A DNA stretch of 64,000 bases, taken from contig JAHBVX010000004.1 of the NCBI GenBank assembly GCA_019637295.1, positions 124,001 to 188,000 of the forward strand, written 5' to 3'. Origin of the DNA: Polyangiaceae bacterium. GTDB taxonomy: Bacteria; Myxococcota_A; Polyangia; Polyangiales; Polyangiaceae. Shown in pieces: positions 1-8,275 of this stretch. Below the pieces are notes generated by a model. The model worked only from the letters and a program-made list of their open reading frames with translations. It was not told the DNA's origin and searched no databases. Position 1 is the first letter of the stretch, and each line of letters opens with the position of its first letter. Both the position numbers and the translations under genes were made by a program.

Positions 1-2
1 GG

Positions 3-941
3 GGGGCCATCGTCGACGCCTCGGTGAGGGGGTTTCGTGAGCGGGCGCGCCTTCGCGGCCCCGACGCCATCCGGCTCGCCCAGGGAGCGTTGCCCGGACG
101 CGTCGCGACGATCGAGAGCTTCGCCTTGGCGCTGCGCACGCACGGCGCTGAGATCTCCATCGGCGCGACGCCGGGCTACGCGAAAGTGCCCGACGTGGTC
201 GGCTTCCCCTACCGCAAGACCTTCAGCTACGACGGCTCCGGCATCGGTGCGCCCAGCACGTTGGCCGTCGAGGCGGACTTCGCCTTCGGCGTGAGAGCAG
301 AGTGGTACGAGACTCAGCGTCACATCGGCACCAGCCTGTACCTCTATCTCCGAAGCTTCTCCCGGCAGCTGAAGTACCCGGGGAAGCTGGACGAAGCGCT
401 GGCGCGGCGAGGCCAGGACACCTTTGACGCCCGCTGCGCGACCTGTCACGGACACTACTCGGGCCCGAGCGGCGAGCGGCGCATCAGCTACGCGGAGCGC
501 GTGATCCCCGTGCAGCAGGTGGGTACGGACCGCGCGCGGCTCGACGCGGTCAGCGACCAGTTCGTGAGGGCCGCCAATGCTCTGCCCCTGGCTCGCGGTC
601 TCGCGGAGGTCGTGCCCACGGGCGGCTACGTGCCACCGGTCTTGCTCGACGTCTGGGCCCGCGGCGTCTACGGCCACGCGGGGCAGTGGCCAAGCGTTGC
701 CTTCCTCGCGCTGCCCGAGGACCAGCGCCCTCAGCGCTTCATCGTCGACGCCGAAGCAGCGTACGATCTCGAGGGGCTCGGCACCCGCTATCGGCTCGCC
801 GCGCCCGGCGCGGACGTCGGCCCTGGCAGCTACTTGCAGGACGCAACACGGCGGGGCTACGGCACCGGCGGGCACCCCTACCTCTCGGACCTCGACGCGG
901 CGAGTCGGCGCGCCGTGCTCGAGTACCTCAAGACCCTCTGA
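3..941 (+). CDS. c-type cytochrome, RoxA/di-haem peroxidase-like, 5' truncated by the window edge
   Basis: The reading frame is open to the first base of the window, so the true start lies outside; the first internal start is GTG at 24. Counted from that GTG, a single haem-c motif CATCH lies at residues 138-142, followed by a region (PPVLLDVWARGVYGHAG) that resembles the 'no gap, axial-ligand' segment of RoxA-like and di-haem cytochrome c peroxidase-like proteins, and the protein ends in the typical EYLKTL helix. A second haem site, if present, would be in the missing N-terminal part. It probably acts in the periplasm or outside the cell as an electron carrier or oxidase. It converges with the GDT1-like gene. 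The substrate cannot be read from the sequence; the cytochrome assignment is firm. Confidence 0.8.
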   Translation, partial: GAIVDASVRGFRERARLRGPDAIRLAQGALPGRVATIESFALALRTHGAEISIGATPGYAKVPDVVGFPYRKTFSYDGSGIGAPSTLAVEADFAFGVRAEWYETQRHIGTSLYLYLRSFSRQLKYPGKLDEALARRGQDTFDARCATCHGHYSGPSGERRISYAERVIPVQQVGTDRARLDAVSDQFVRAANALPLARGLAEVVPTGGYVPPVLLDVWARGVYGHAGQWPSVAFLALPEDQRPQRFIVDAEAAYDLEGLGTRYRLAAPGADVGPGSYLQDATRRGYGTGGHPYLSDLDAASRRAVLEYLKTL

Positions 942-992
942 CCCGCGTGGTTCGATTCGTTGCCGGTCCGACGCGGGCACGCCGGGTCGGCG

Positions 993-1283
993 TCACGACG
1001 GCGCCGAGTCCGGCGCGCTGCTGGCCAGAAACAGTATCCCGAGCAGGATGAACAGGGCGCCCGCGCCGCGTCGGAGCCACTGCGGCGGGATCACCCGACC
1101 GAGCGCCTCGCCGCCGAGCACAGCCAGCGCCGAAGTCGCGACCAACGCGAGGGCCGAGCCGGCGAACACCACCCAGCGCGAGGAGCCGCCCGCCGCCAGC
1201 GACAGCGTGGCTAGCTGCGTCTTGTCGCCGAGCTCGGCGAGGAAGATCGTGGCGAAGGTCGCGAGGAACAGCTTGTAGTCCAT
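993..1283 (-). CDS. TMEM165/GDT1 family (UPF0016) membrane protein, single-repeat form
   Basis: This 96-residue protein has three hydrophobic segments. The first carries the family signature ELGDKTQLA (residues 17-25), the E-x-G-D-K-T/S motif thought to bind the transported cation. Eukaryotic GDT1 proteins contain two such repeats; short bacterial members carry one and are expected to work as dimers. Characterised relatives move Mn2+ or Ca2+ (bacterial members export manganese), so a role in cation homeostasis at the inner membrane is likely. The ATG at 1283 begins directly before the first hydrophobic segment. The gene stands alone between convergent cytochrome c and a kinase gene transcribed the same way 39 bp downstream. 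Confidence 0.85.
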   Translation of the reverse strand: MDYKLFLATFATIFLAELGDKTQLATLSLAAGGSSRWVVFAGSALALVATSALAVLGGEALGRVIPPQWLRRGAGALFILLGILFLASSAPDSAPS

Positions 1284-1322
1284 GGCGCGCGCAGGGTAGC
1301 GCCGTTGGCCACGACGGGCACG

Positions 1323-2954
1323 TCAGTCTACCTCTTGCATCCAGCCGTGCTTCTCGAGCAGTCGCGACGCGGCGGCGCGATAAGGCTCGTCCAGCTCGCC
1401 GCGCGAGGCATCCCGCAGCGCGGCCGCGAAGGTCGCAGCCGAACGAAATCGCTGCACCTTGTCCTTGGCCAGGGCGAGCGCGAGCACGGCGTCGACGTCC
1501 GGCGGCAGCTCTGCGAGCAGACTGGGCCGGACCGGCTGGACGCGGTTCACCCGGTGCATCGTGCTCATGGCGTCGGGCGCGGCGAAGGCCGGCTGTCCGG
1601 TGAGCGCACGATAGGCGATGGCGCCGAGGGCGAACACGTCGGAGCGATGATCGACGCTCTCGCCGCGAGTCTGCTCTGGACTCATGTAGCTCGGGGTGCC
1701 GATGGCGTTGCCGCGAGTCAGCTCGCCCGCGCCCTCCGCCAGCGCAGCGGCGCCGAAGTCGAGCACCTTCCAGCTGCGCTCAGCCTCCGGCCCGAGCGCC
1801 CAGAACACGTTCTGCGGCTTCAAATCCCGGTGCACGATGCCGCTCTCTTGAGCCACGCTGAGCGCGCGCGCGACCTGTGCCGTCAGCTCCACGACCCTGG
1901 GCAGCTCCATGCGTCGCCGCTCACGCAGGTGCTGAGCCAGGTCCTCGCCAGCGAGCAACTCCGTCGCGACGTAGGGGCAGCCGTCCCCCGTGCTGCCGCT
2001 GCCCAGCACCCGCAGGATGTGCGGCGACTCGAGCTTGCCGGTGATCTCGGCCTCGCGCTTGAAACGGGTGACGTGGTCCTCCTCGAGCAGGTGTGGGTAG
2101 AGGATCTTGAGCGCCGCGGGGCGTCCGTCCTGTGACTCCGCGGCGTACACCTCTCCGGTCGCTCCGCGCCCGATCACGTCCCCGACGACGAAGCCGTCCA
2201 CGGTCGCCCCGGTGTGCCGCCCGGCGCCGCCGACGGATGCGCCTTGCAGCTCGCCCCGCGCCTCGAGCAGCAACGCATCACGCTGGCGGACCTGACGTTG
2301 GGCTCTCTCCAGACGTTCCATGGCGGTGCGAGTCGCCAGCCGGTTCTGCCGAGCCATGCGGTAGGTCGCGTACAAGAGGCCCTCACCCACCAGCGTGAAA
2401 CCGAGCAGCGCGCGGTCGTTCTGCTCGGCGAGCGCGAGCACGACGTCGGTCAGCGGCAGCACGCCGACGTAGGAGAGCCCGGCGAGCGCGGCGTAGCCGG
2501 CGGCGCTCAGTGCGTAGATGATCCCCTCGAAGGGCGCGTCCCCGCTGGAGTTGTAATAGACGGTGACGATCAGAAAGCCGATCATCGGCGACAAGACGCC
2601 CAGGTGCGCGGCCGCCGCGAGCACGACGACCACGGTGAAGACCCCGGTGATCAGCGTGCGCTTCGGCCGTAACCGTCGCTCTCGCCGCGACTCGAACAAG
2701 ACCCAAGCGCACACGGCGGCGAACAACAGCAGTGCGGCGGTGAGCACCCAGTGGGGCGCGGACTGCTTGCGCGTGAGCTGCAGCGCACCGCCGCTCAAGA
2801 GCGCCATCCAGAGCGCGGTCCACAGGCTGGTGCGCTCTCGCGAGCTCTGCTCGTCGAGCACGGCCTCGCGAGCCACGGACTCGCCCGAGGGCAGAGACCA
2901 GCGCTCCGAGGGCGGCGGCACCGAGCTTGGGGGCTCGCGACTCATGCGCGTCAC
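1323..2954 (-). CDS. membrane-anchored Ser/Thr protein kinase with N-terminal multi-TM sensor region
   Basis: The 543-residue protein has an unusual order. A membrane region of about six helices (roughly residues 40-190) comes first, then a charged coiled-coil stretch (about 195-235), and a Hanks-type kinase domain fills the C-terminal half. The glycine loop GRGATGEVY lies near residue 262, the catalytic HRDLKPQN near 375, and the DFG motif (LDFGAAAL) follows. Most myxobacterial kinases carry the kinase domain at the N-terminus, so here the membrane part may be the sensor. The gene starts at a GTG that overlaps the stop of the upstream FHA-sigma54 activator gene by 4 bp (GTGA); an ATG at 2945 is an alternative. 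The coupling suggests that the kinase phosphorylates the activator or a partner recognised by its FHA domain. That link is inferred. Confidence 0.9.
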   Translation of the reverse strand: MTRMSREPPSSVPPPSERWSLPSGESVAREAVLDEQSSRERTSLWTALWMALLSGGALQLTRKQSAPHWVLTAALLLFAAVCAWVLFESRRERRLRPKRTLITGVFTVVVVLAAAAHLGVLSPMIGFLIVTVYYNSSGDAPFEGIIYALSAAGYAALAGLSYVGVLPLTDVVLALAEQNDRALLGFTLVGEGLLYATYRMARQNRLATRTAMERLERAQRQVRQRDALLLEARGELQGASVGGAGRHTGATVDGFVVGDVIGRGATGEVYAAESQDGRPAALKILYPHLLEEDHVTRFKREAEITGKLESPHILRVLGSGSTGDGCPYVATELLAGEDLAQHLRERRRMELPRVVELTAQVARALSVAQESGIVHRDLKPQNVFWALGPEAERSWKVLDFGAAALAEGAGELTRGNAIGTPSYMSPEQTRGESVDHRSDVFALGAIAYRALTGQPAFAAPDAMSTMHRVNRVQPVRPSLLAELPPDVDAVLALALAKDKVQRFRSAATFAAALRDASRGELDEPYRAAASRLLEKHGWMQEVD

Positions 2955-4255
2955 CGCTTTCGGTAGCTGCGGGGCTCGATGCCCAGGCGTCGCAGCGTCT
3001 CGTACAGCACGGACCGGCTCGTCCCGAGGACCTCGGCGGCGCGAGCCACGTCACCGCGCGCGCTCGAGAGCGCCTCCGTCACGCGACGCAGCTCCGCCTC
3101 GGCCTCGGTCTCCTGACGCGGAGCGACGATCGGGCGGAGGAACTCCTCCATCGTCTCCGCGTCGAGCTCGGTCTGACCCCGGCGTTCGGCGACGTGCGCC
3201 GCCGCCAGCACGGCGTTACGGAGCTCCCGCACGTTGCCCGGCCAGTCGTGCTCGAGCATCCGCTCGAGCGCGAGGGTCGATAGCCCGACCCCCGAGCCTG
3301 CCAAGAAGTGTGCGGCCAGCGCGGGCACGTCCTCACGCCGCTCCCGCAACGGCGGAAGCAGCAGGCGAAAGCCGGCGAGCCGGTGCAGCAAGTCGGCCCG
3401 GAAGCTGCCGGCTCCGATCATGGCCTCGAGGCTCTGGTTGGTCGCAGCCACGATGCGCACGTCGACCTTCACCGTATGGTCGTCGCCGACGGCGCGGATC
3501 TCCTGGGTCTCGAGCGCACGCAGCAGCTTGGCCTGCGCAGTGGGGGGCATCTCGGCGATCTCGTCGAGGAAGAGCGTGCCACCATCCGCTGCGCGAAACT
3601 GACCCGCTCGCGAGCCCGCAGCGCCCGAGAACGCGCCCTTGGTGTGGCCGAACAGCTCGGCGTCGACCAGCTCGGAAGGCAAGGCAGCGCAGTTGAGCGC
3701 CACCAGCGAGCCCCGCCGGCCGCTCTGCTGGTGCAGCGCGTGCGCGATCACTTCCTTGCCGGTGCCCGTCTCGCCGAGCACCAACACCGGCGCACGGCTC
3801 GCGGCCATGGACTCCACGCGGCGGCGCGTGTCGTCGAGCGCCGCGCCGCCCAGCAACCCCGGCAACGGGGGTGGTCGAGGTTCGGCGTAGGGGGCGACGT
3901 TGCCGACGACGATCAAGGTCTTGCCCAGTCGCAGCACCGTGCCCGCCCTTGCCAGCTCGGCGTCTGGCCCGAGGCGACGCCCGGCGACGAACGTCCCGTT
4001 GCGGCTGCCCAGATCCTTGACCCACAGCCCGTCGTCTCGGGGCTCGATGGCCAGGTGAACGCGGGAGATCCCGGGCTCGGGCAGCACGACGTCTGCCTCC
4101 GCTTCCCGACCGAAGGTGGTCTCGCGAGGGATCTCGATGGCCCGCAGCTCGAAATCCGCGGCGGATGCGACGATCAGCGCGCCGAGGCGGGGCGGCACTC
4201 TCGCGCGCTGACTCAGCGGAGCGACCGCCTGTTCCGTGAGCGTCCGATCGGTCAC
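2951..4255 (-). CDS. FHA-domain sigma54-dependent transcriptional activator
   Basis: This is a bacterial enhancer-binding protein of 434 residues. An FHA domain (about residues 35-105, with GREAEADVVLPEPGISRVHL and GSRNGTF) should bind phosphothreonine. The central AAA+ domain has the Walker A GETGTGKE near residue 162, the sigma54-contact loop as GAFSGA (Thr of GAFTGA replaced by Ser) near 206, and the sensor and arginine-finger regions. A Fis-type helix-turn-helix closes the protein. Start is the GTG at 4255; an in-frame extension upstream runs antisense through the VWA gene and is not real. The gene is co-transcribed with the membrane kinase (4-bp overlap) and is divergent from the VWA lipoprotein, a possible target. 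Confidence 0.92.
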   Translation of the reverse strand: MTDRTLTEQAVAPLSQRARVPPRLGALIVASAADFELRAIEIPRETTFGREAEADVVLPEPGISRVHLAIEPRDDGLWVKDLGSRNGTFVAGRRLGPDAELARAGTVLRLGKTLIVVGNVAPYAEPRPPPLPGLLGGAALDDTRRRVESMAASRAPVLVLGETGTGKEVIAHALHQQSGRRGSLVALNCAALPSELVDAELFGHTKGAFSGAAGSRAGQFRAADGGTLFLDEIAEMPPTAQAKLLRALETQEIRAVGDDHTVKVDVRIVAATNQSLEAMIGAGSFRADLLHRLAGFRLLLPPLRERREDVPALAAHFLAGSGVGLSTLALERMLEHDWPGNVRELRNAVLAAAHVAERRGQTELDAETMEEFLRPIVAPRQETEAEAELRRVTEALSSARGDVARAAEVLGTSRSVLYETLRRLGIEPRSYRKR

Positions 4256-4372
4256 GCCCGGGAGTGTATCCGATCCGCCGGCGGCGCTGGCGGTCCGGAC
4301 GCGGTCCGGATCGACCTGGACGACGACCGCTGCGAGCCGAGGTCCGACCGAACAAAGCCGGGGCCCACGCAC

Positions 4373-4388
4373 TGGCATGGCCCCTGCT
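4373..4388 (+). promoter_or_regulatory. candidate sigma54-type -24/-12 promoter
   Basis: TGGCATG-N4-CTGCT matches the sigma54 consensus (TGGCACG-N4-TTGCT/A), with the GG and GC dinucleotides exactly 12 bp apart. It lies between a divergent FHA-sigma54 activator gene and the VWA lipoprotein gene. Against it: the predicted start would leave a leader of only a few bases before the ATG at 4406, and such matches arise by chance in GC-rich DNA. Confidence 0.25.
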
Positions 4389-4405
4389 TTGGCTCGCGCA
4401 CTACC

Positions 4406-5359
4406 ATGACGCGGCTCGTGCCACTCGCTCTGCTCACCGGTTGCTTCGCTTGCTCGGCCACCGCCGGCGCGCCGGGCACGGGCGACCCCGACCTCGGCGG
4501 CGCAGGAGGTCAGCTTGGCGTCGACCCCGGCGTCATCACGGGCGCGGCCGGCAGCGCTCCGGGCGACGACAGCGGCTGCAAGAACGTCGACCTGCTGTTC
4601 GTGGTCGACAACTCTGCCAGCATGGCGGACCAGCAGAAGAGCCTCATCGCGAGCTTTCCGGGGTTCGTGTCCGGGATCAAGACGAGGCTCGCCAACGCCC
4701 AGAGCTATCACGTTGGTGTCGTGACGACCGACGACTACTACGTCAATCAGCCCGGCTGCACCCAGATCGGGAGCCTGGTGACCCGCACCGGTGGCATCGG
4801 CTCGACCAACACGGACTGCTCACCCTTCGCCACCGGAGGCCGCTACCTCGACGGCAACGAGCCCGACCTGCTATCGAAGTTCGCGTGCGTCGCGCAGGTT
4901 GGCATCGCCGGCAACGACGACGAGCGGGTGGCCCGGGCGCTGCTCGACGCTACCAAGCCGGCGAACAACGCGGTCGGCGCGTGCAACGCGGGCTTCTCGC
5001 GTCCGGACTCGCTGTTGGTCGTCACCATCGTGACCGACGAAGACGACGTCCCGGACGTCTGCGACGGACAAGGTTCGTGCGGCAGCTACGGCTCCGGCGG
5101 CACTCCACAGCAGTGGCACGACGAGCTGGTGGCGAACAAGGGGGGCATCGCCGACAACGTCGTGGTGCTGTCCTTGCTGGGCCGAAAGCTGGACAACTCC
5201 TGCGGCGCCATGGTCGCGTCGAAGCTCATCGGCTTCACGAATCGGTTCGGGAAGAACGGCTACTTGGGCGACGTGTGCGCGCCGAGCTACGACGGATTCT
5301 TCGAGGAGGCGTTGCCGGTGATCGAGACGGCCTGCCAGAACTACCAGCCGCCGCACTGA
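4406..5359 (+). CDS. VWA-domain lipoprotein
   Basis: This 317-residue secreted protein opens with a lipoprotein signal (MTRLVPLALLTGCFAC). A short Gly/Asp linker follows, then a von Willebrand A domain beginning with DLLFVVDNSASM near residue 62. The DNSAS sequence is the metal-ion-dependent adhesion motif DxSxS, so metal-dependent ligand binding at the cell surface is expected. Several paired cysteines (CTQIG, TDCSPF, VCDGQGSC) suggest disulfides. The start chosen is the ATG at 4406 because the upstream frame is antisense to the sigma54 activator. Proteins of this type are abundant and uncharacterised in Myxococcota; the ligand is unknown. Confidence 0.88.
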   Translation: MTRLVPLALLTGCFACSATAGAPGTGDPDLGGAGGQLGVDPGVITGAAGSAPGDDSGCKNVDLLFVVDNSASMADQQKSLIASFPGFVSGIKTRLANAQSYHVGVVTTDDYYVNQPGCTQIGSLVTRTGGIGSTNTDCSPFATGGRYLDGNEPDLLSKFACVAQVGIAGNDDERVARALLDATKPANNAVGACNAGFSRPDSLLVVTIVTDEDDVPDVCDGQGSCGSYGSGGTPQQWHDELVANKGGIADNVVVLSLLGRKLDNSCGAMVASKLIGFTNRFGKNGYLGDVCAPSYDGFFEEALPVIETACQNYQPPH

Positions 5360-5491
5360 GCCACGCGCAACGCGACCACGGCGCAACGCGGCGGTGCCAA
5401 CCCGAGGTTGCCTGCGAACCGCCCCGGCGCCGTGTCGCGCGCGAAAGTCGCGGGATCGCGCCGCGGCCCATGGCTTGCATCGCGGACCGAC

Positions 5492-6511
5492 ATGCGTGCT
5501 TCGTCCCGGCGCCTCGCCCCGGTCCTGCTGCTGCTGGGCGCGCCGGCGTGCGGCGGCGCCGACGACTTCGAGTTCGCCGGCGCGGAGGAGCCGGCCGCGG
5601 CCAGCGGCGGGACCGGCGCGGTGCTCGGCGGTGGACTGCCGACGGCGGGCGGCGCCGGAGGAGCGAGCGGGAGCGCGGGCGGCGGCGAGGCGGGCGGCGG
5701 TGGTGACGCCGGCGCCGCCGCGAGCAGCGGCGGCTCGAGCTCGGCGCCCACGCTGCCCTCGAACTGTCCGCGAGTGCAGGTGACGGTCCCGAGCGGGCAG
5801 GTGCTCAACGTGCGACCGGCGCCCTCGACCCAAGGCGCGCCCGTGGGCACGCTCGCCAGCGGCGCCATCGTCGACGCGCTCGCGCTCGTGCAAGGCGAGA
5901 CCCTCGACGGCAACCCGCTGTGGTTTCAGATCGAGTCGCCGGGCGTCACGGGATACGTGTGGTCAGGCCTGGTCGCGTGCACACAAGCAGCGCCACCCAC
6001 CCTCAGCCCGGGGTTCTACTTGCCGCTCGAGTGCGGCAAGAGCGCCAAGGTCACGCAGGGCAACAACGGAAGCTACAGTCACCAGGGGTTGTCTGCGTAT
6101 GCCTTCGACTTCAGCCTCGGCACCGGCACGCCGATGGTCGCGATGGACGCGGGCACCGTGAGCTACGTGTACGACAAGACGGGCCCCGGCGATGCGTGCT
6201 ACAGCGGCGGTGACAAGTCCTGCGCGCCGTACGCGAACATCGTGTACGTCATGCACGCCGACGGCACGCGCACCGTATACGCCCACCTGAGCAAGGTGCT
6301 GGTCACCAAGGGCCAACAGGTCGCGCGCGGGCAGAAGGTGGGCCTCTCGGGCTCTAGCGGCTACTCGACCGGACCCCACGCTCACGTGGCGCGCATCAAG
6401 GACTGCACCCCGTCCGGCTGCCAATCCATCCCGCTGAAGTTCCAGGACGTCTCGGGCACGGGCGTACCGAAGACGGGCGACACGGTGACGTCCGGCAACT
6501 GCCCCAGTTGA
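5492..6511 (+). CDS. SH3b-M23 (LytM) peptidase lipoprotein
   Basis: The 339-residue product has a lipoprotein signal ending LLGAPAC. A Gly/Ala/Ser-rich linker covers residues 25-90. A bacterial SH3-like domain follows (about 95-165, with VLNVRPAPS and VWSGLVAC), then an M23 peptidase domain (about 185-305). The M23 metal ligands are visible as H197, D206 and the HxH pair H296/H298 (GPHAHV). Family members cut peptide cross-links in peptidoglycan; with all ligands present this one may be active, either on the cell's own wall or on that of prey. The ATG at 5492 is chosen because it begins the signal peptide; an in-frame ATG at 5408 would put 28 residues in front of it. Confidence 0.88.
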   Translation: MRASSRRLAPVLLLLGAPACGGADDFEFAGAEEPAAASGGTGAVLGGGLPTAGGAGGASGSAGGGEAGGGGDAGAAASSGGSSSAPTLPSNCPRVQVTVPSGQVLNVRPAPSTQGAPVGTLASGAIVDALALVQGETLDGNPLWFQIESPGVTGYVWSGLVACTQAAPPTLSPGFYLPLECGKSAKVTQGNNGSYSHQGLSAYAFDFSLGTGTPMVAMDAGTVSYVYDKTGPGDACYSGGDKSCAPYANIVYVMHADGTRTVYAHLSKVLVTKGQQVARGQKVGLSGSSGYSTGPHAHVARIKDCTPSGCQSIPLKFQDVSGTGVPKTGDTVTSGNCPS

Positions 6512-6570
6512 TGCAGCCGATGCCGCTGGCTGTCGGTCCGACACGGTAACGGCCGCGCCGACCGGAGCGC

Positions 6571-7326
6571 CTAGTTCGCCGCGCAGTACGCTGCGCACTC
6601 ACTCGCGCAGTAGGTGCACGCGCATCCGAGCAGCGCGTTGACCGCCGCCGACGACTGGCACTGGGGCTGGCCGCTGTCGGTGTAGATGCACGACATACAG
6701 ACGCTGTCGGACGTGCAGGCCCCCGCTTCCTCGGGGCACTCGATCAGTCCGCAGTTGACGCAGGTGCTCGAGACGGGCCCGCCGCCCGAGCCTCCGCTGC
6801 CGCCGCCGCTGGGCGCGCCGCCGCCACCCGAGACGCCCCCGCCGCTGGGCGCGCCGCCGTCACCCGAGGCGCCGCCGCCGCTGGGCGCGCCGCCGCCACC
6901 CGAGACGCCGCCGCCTCCGGACGAAGCCCCGCCGCTGCCGTTGCCGAGGCCGCTGACGGTGAAGCTGCAGCCCCCGGTGCAGGTACCGGACAGCGTGCCG
7001 TCGAGGTACGTGCCCTGGCACTCCACCCCGGGCGAGGCCTCGAAGCTGACCGTGTTGCCGTACACCGTGGCGGCGTACCCCTGACCACCGCACTGCAGCT
7101 GCGCTTGGCAGCCGCTCTGGGCGACCGAGCACACGCCGCTGACCGGACAGTTGCCCGTGATGGTCCCGCTGCCCGACAGCGTGTCGCAGCCACCGCCGCC
7201 GCCACCACCCGAGCTGCATCCCAGGGTGGTGACGTGCAGCGCGAGCAATCCCACGGCGCCGATGAGCACACCTCGCAGCTCGCGAGAGCGAGCCGCCAAG
7301 CCAATCCAAGTGCCAAAGCCATTCAT
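6571..7326 (-). CDS. Gly/Ser-rich Cys-containing lipoprotein of unknown function
   Basis: This 251-residue protein starts with a signal peptide and lipobox (LHVTTLGCSS). A Cys-containing domain of about 100 residues follows. Next comes a low-complexity stretch of repeated SGGGGAPSGGG-type units (about residues 135-185), and the protein ends in a Cys-rich tail (CVNCGLIECPEEAGACTSDSVCMSC ... CACTYCASECAAYC) of about 60 residues. The tail is typical of surface proteins in Polyangiales. The repeat is encoded by near-identical 48-bp blocks (about 6790-6910) and could vary in copy number. ATG 7326 is preferred over an upstream in-frame start because it fits the signal peptide. No enzymatic function can be assigned. 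Confidence 0.75.
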   Translation of the reverse strand: MNGFGTWIGLAARSRELRGVLIGAVGLLALHVTTLGCSSGGGGGGGCDTLSGSGTITGNCPVSGVCSVAQSGCQAQLQCGGQGYAATVYGNTVSFEASPGVECQGTYLDGTLSGTCTGGCSFTVSGLGNGSGGASSGGGGVSGGGGAPSGGGASGDGGAPSGGGVSGGGGAPSGGGSGGSGGGPVSSTCVNCGLIECPEEAGACTSDSVCMSCIYTDSGQPQCQSSAAVNALLGCACTYCASECAAYCAAN

Positions 7327-7393
7327 GCGGCTACTGTACACGACCACCCAACAGTGGGGGGTCACACTCTTGCGGCCTGCGCGATGAGGCAGG

Positions 7394-8272
7394 GTGAGAC
7401 CCTGGAGCCTGCTGGCCGTCGCGTCGCTCGTACTGTGTTGGACGGCAGCGGGTCGCGCCCACCCACCAGTACGCGCGGCAGCCCCGGCCTGGAGCGAGGT
7501 CTACCCGAACGTCCGAGCGGATCTGGCGGCCGGGCGGCCCCTGGTCATCCACGTGACCGTTCCTTTGTGCGACAACGCAGCCCTCGACTGCGGCGCGTCC
7601 TGGGCGGGACAGCCGGGGCGGCTCGAGACCAACCTGTACTGGGGCGCGATCTTTGGAGCTCGCCGCATCTTCGAGCGCCCGCGCAGCGCGTGGACCCGGG
7701 ACGAGCTGTCGAAGGGTGACGCGGTGCTGCTCGAGCGCGCAGTCTACCGTCGTAGCGTGCCGGCCCGACTTTGGGGCCTCGACGCGGCGGCCCCCATCGA
7801 GCAGCTCGTCGTGCTGCAGGCGGTGCACGGCGCGCACATCGATCGCGCCTTACGGGAGCTGTGGACGCGCGCCACCGCCGGGAGCGAACTCGAAATCGGC
7901 GACGGGGAGACCAAGCGACGAGTGCGGGTGCATGTTGCAGGATACGCGGGCCACAACCGCTTGATGGACGGCGTGGCGCTGCCCCGGCTCGACGCCAAGG
8001 CCGAGCGCGCGCCGGTCGCGTCTTTCGTGCTGGCTTGCTACTCGGACCGCTACTTCACCGAGCCGCTCGAGCGCGCGGGCTCCACCAATCTGGTGAGCAC
8101 CTCCGCGTTCATGGCGCCGGAGGGCTACCTGATCGACGCCGTGGCTCGAGGTCTCGGCGACAACCTGGACGAGCGCGCGCTCACCGAACAGGTGATCCGA
8201 ACCTACGCCGCCTGGCAGCGCATCAGCGTGGGCCAGGCCCGCTGGGTCTTCCGCGCGCGACGGCGGCGCTGA
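7394..8272 (+). CDS. exported protein of unknown function
   Basis: I do not recognise the family. The 292-residue product starts at a GTG with a signal peptide (MRPWSLLAVASLVLCWTAAGRA) without an obvious lipobox. The mature part has a few cysteines (CDNAALDCG, ACYSD), a conserved-looking LYWGAIFGARRIFER segment and a basic C-terminus. It is not a membrane protein. It is divergent from the preceding Gly/Ser-rich lipoprotein gene and convergent with the FG-GAP gene, separated from the latter by 3 bp. Codon use matches the neighbours, so the gene is probably real and resident. Confidence 0.72.
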   Translation: MRPWSLLAVASLVLCWTAAGRAHPPVRAAAPAWSEVYPNVRADLAAGRPLVIHVTVPLCDNAALDCGASWAGQPGRLETNLYWGAIFGARRIFERPRSAWTRDELSKGDAVLLERAVYRRSVPARLWGLDAAAPIEQLVVLQAVHGAHIDRALRELWTRATAGSELEIGDGETKRRVRVHVAGYAGHNRLMDGVALPRLDAKAERAPVASFVLACYSDRYFTEPLERAGSTNLVSTSAFMAPEGYLIDAVARGLGDNLDERALTEQVIRTYAAWQRISVGQARWVFRARRRR

Positions 8273-8275
8273 CCG

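Noticed and set aside
993-1283. Truncated GDT1 protein
   Set aside because: Single-repeat forms of about 95 residues are normal in bacteria; ends and start are clean.
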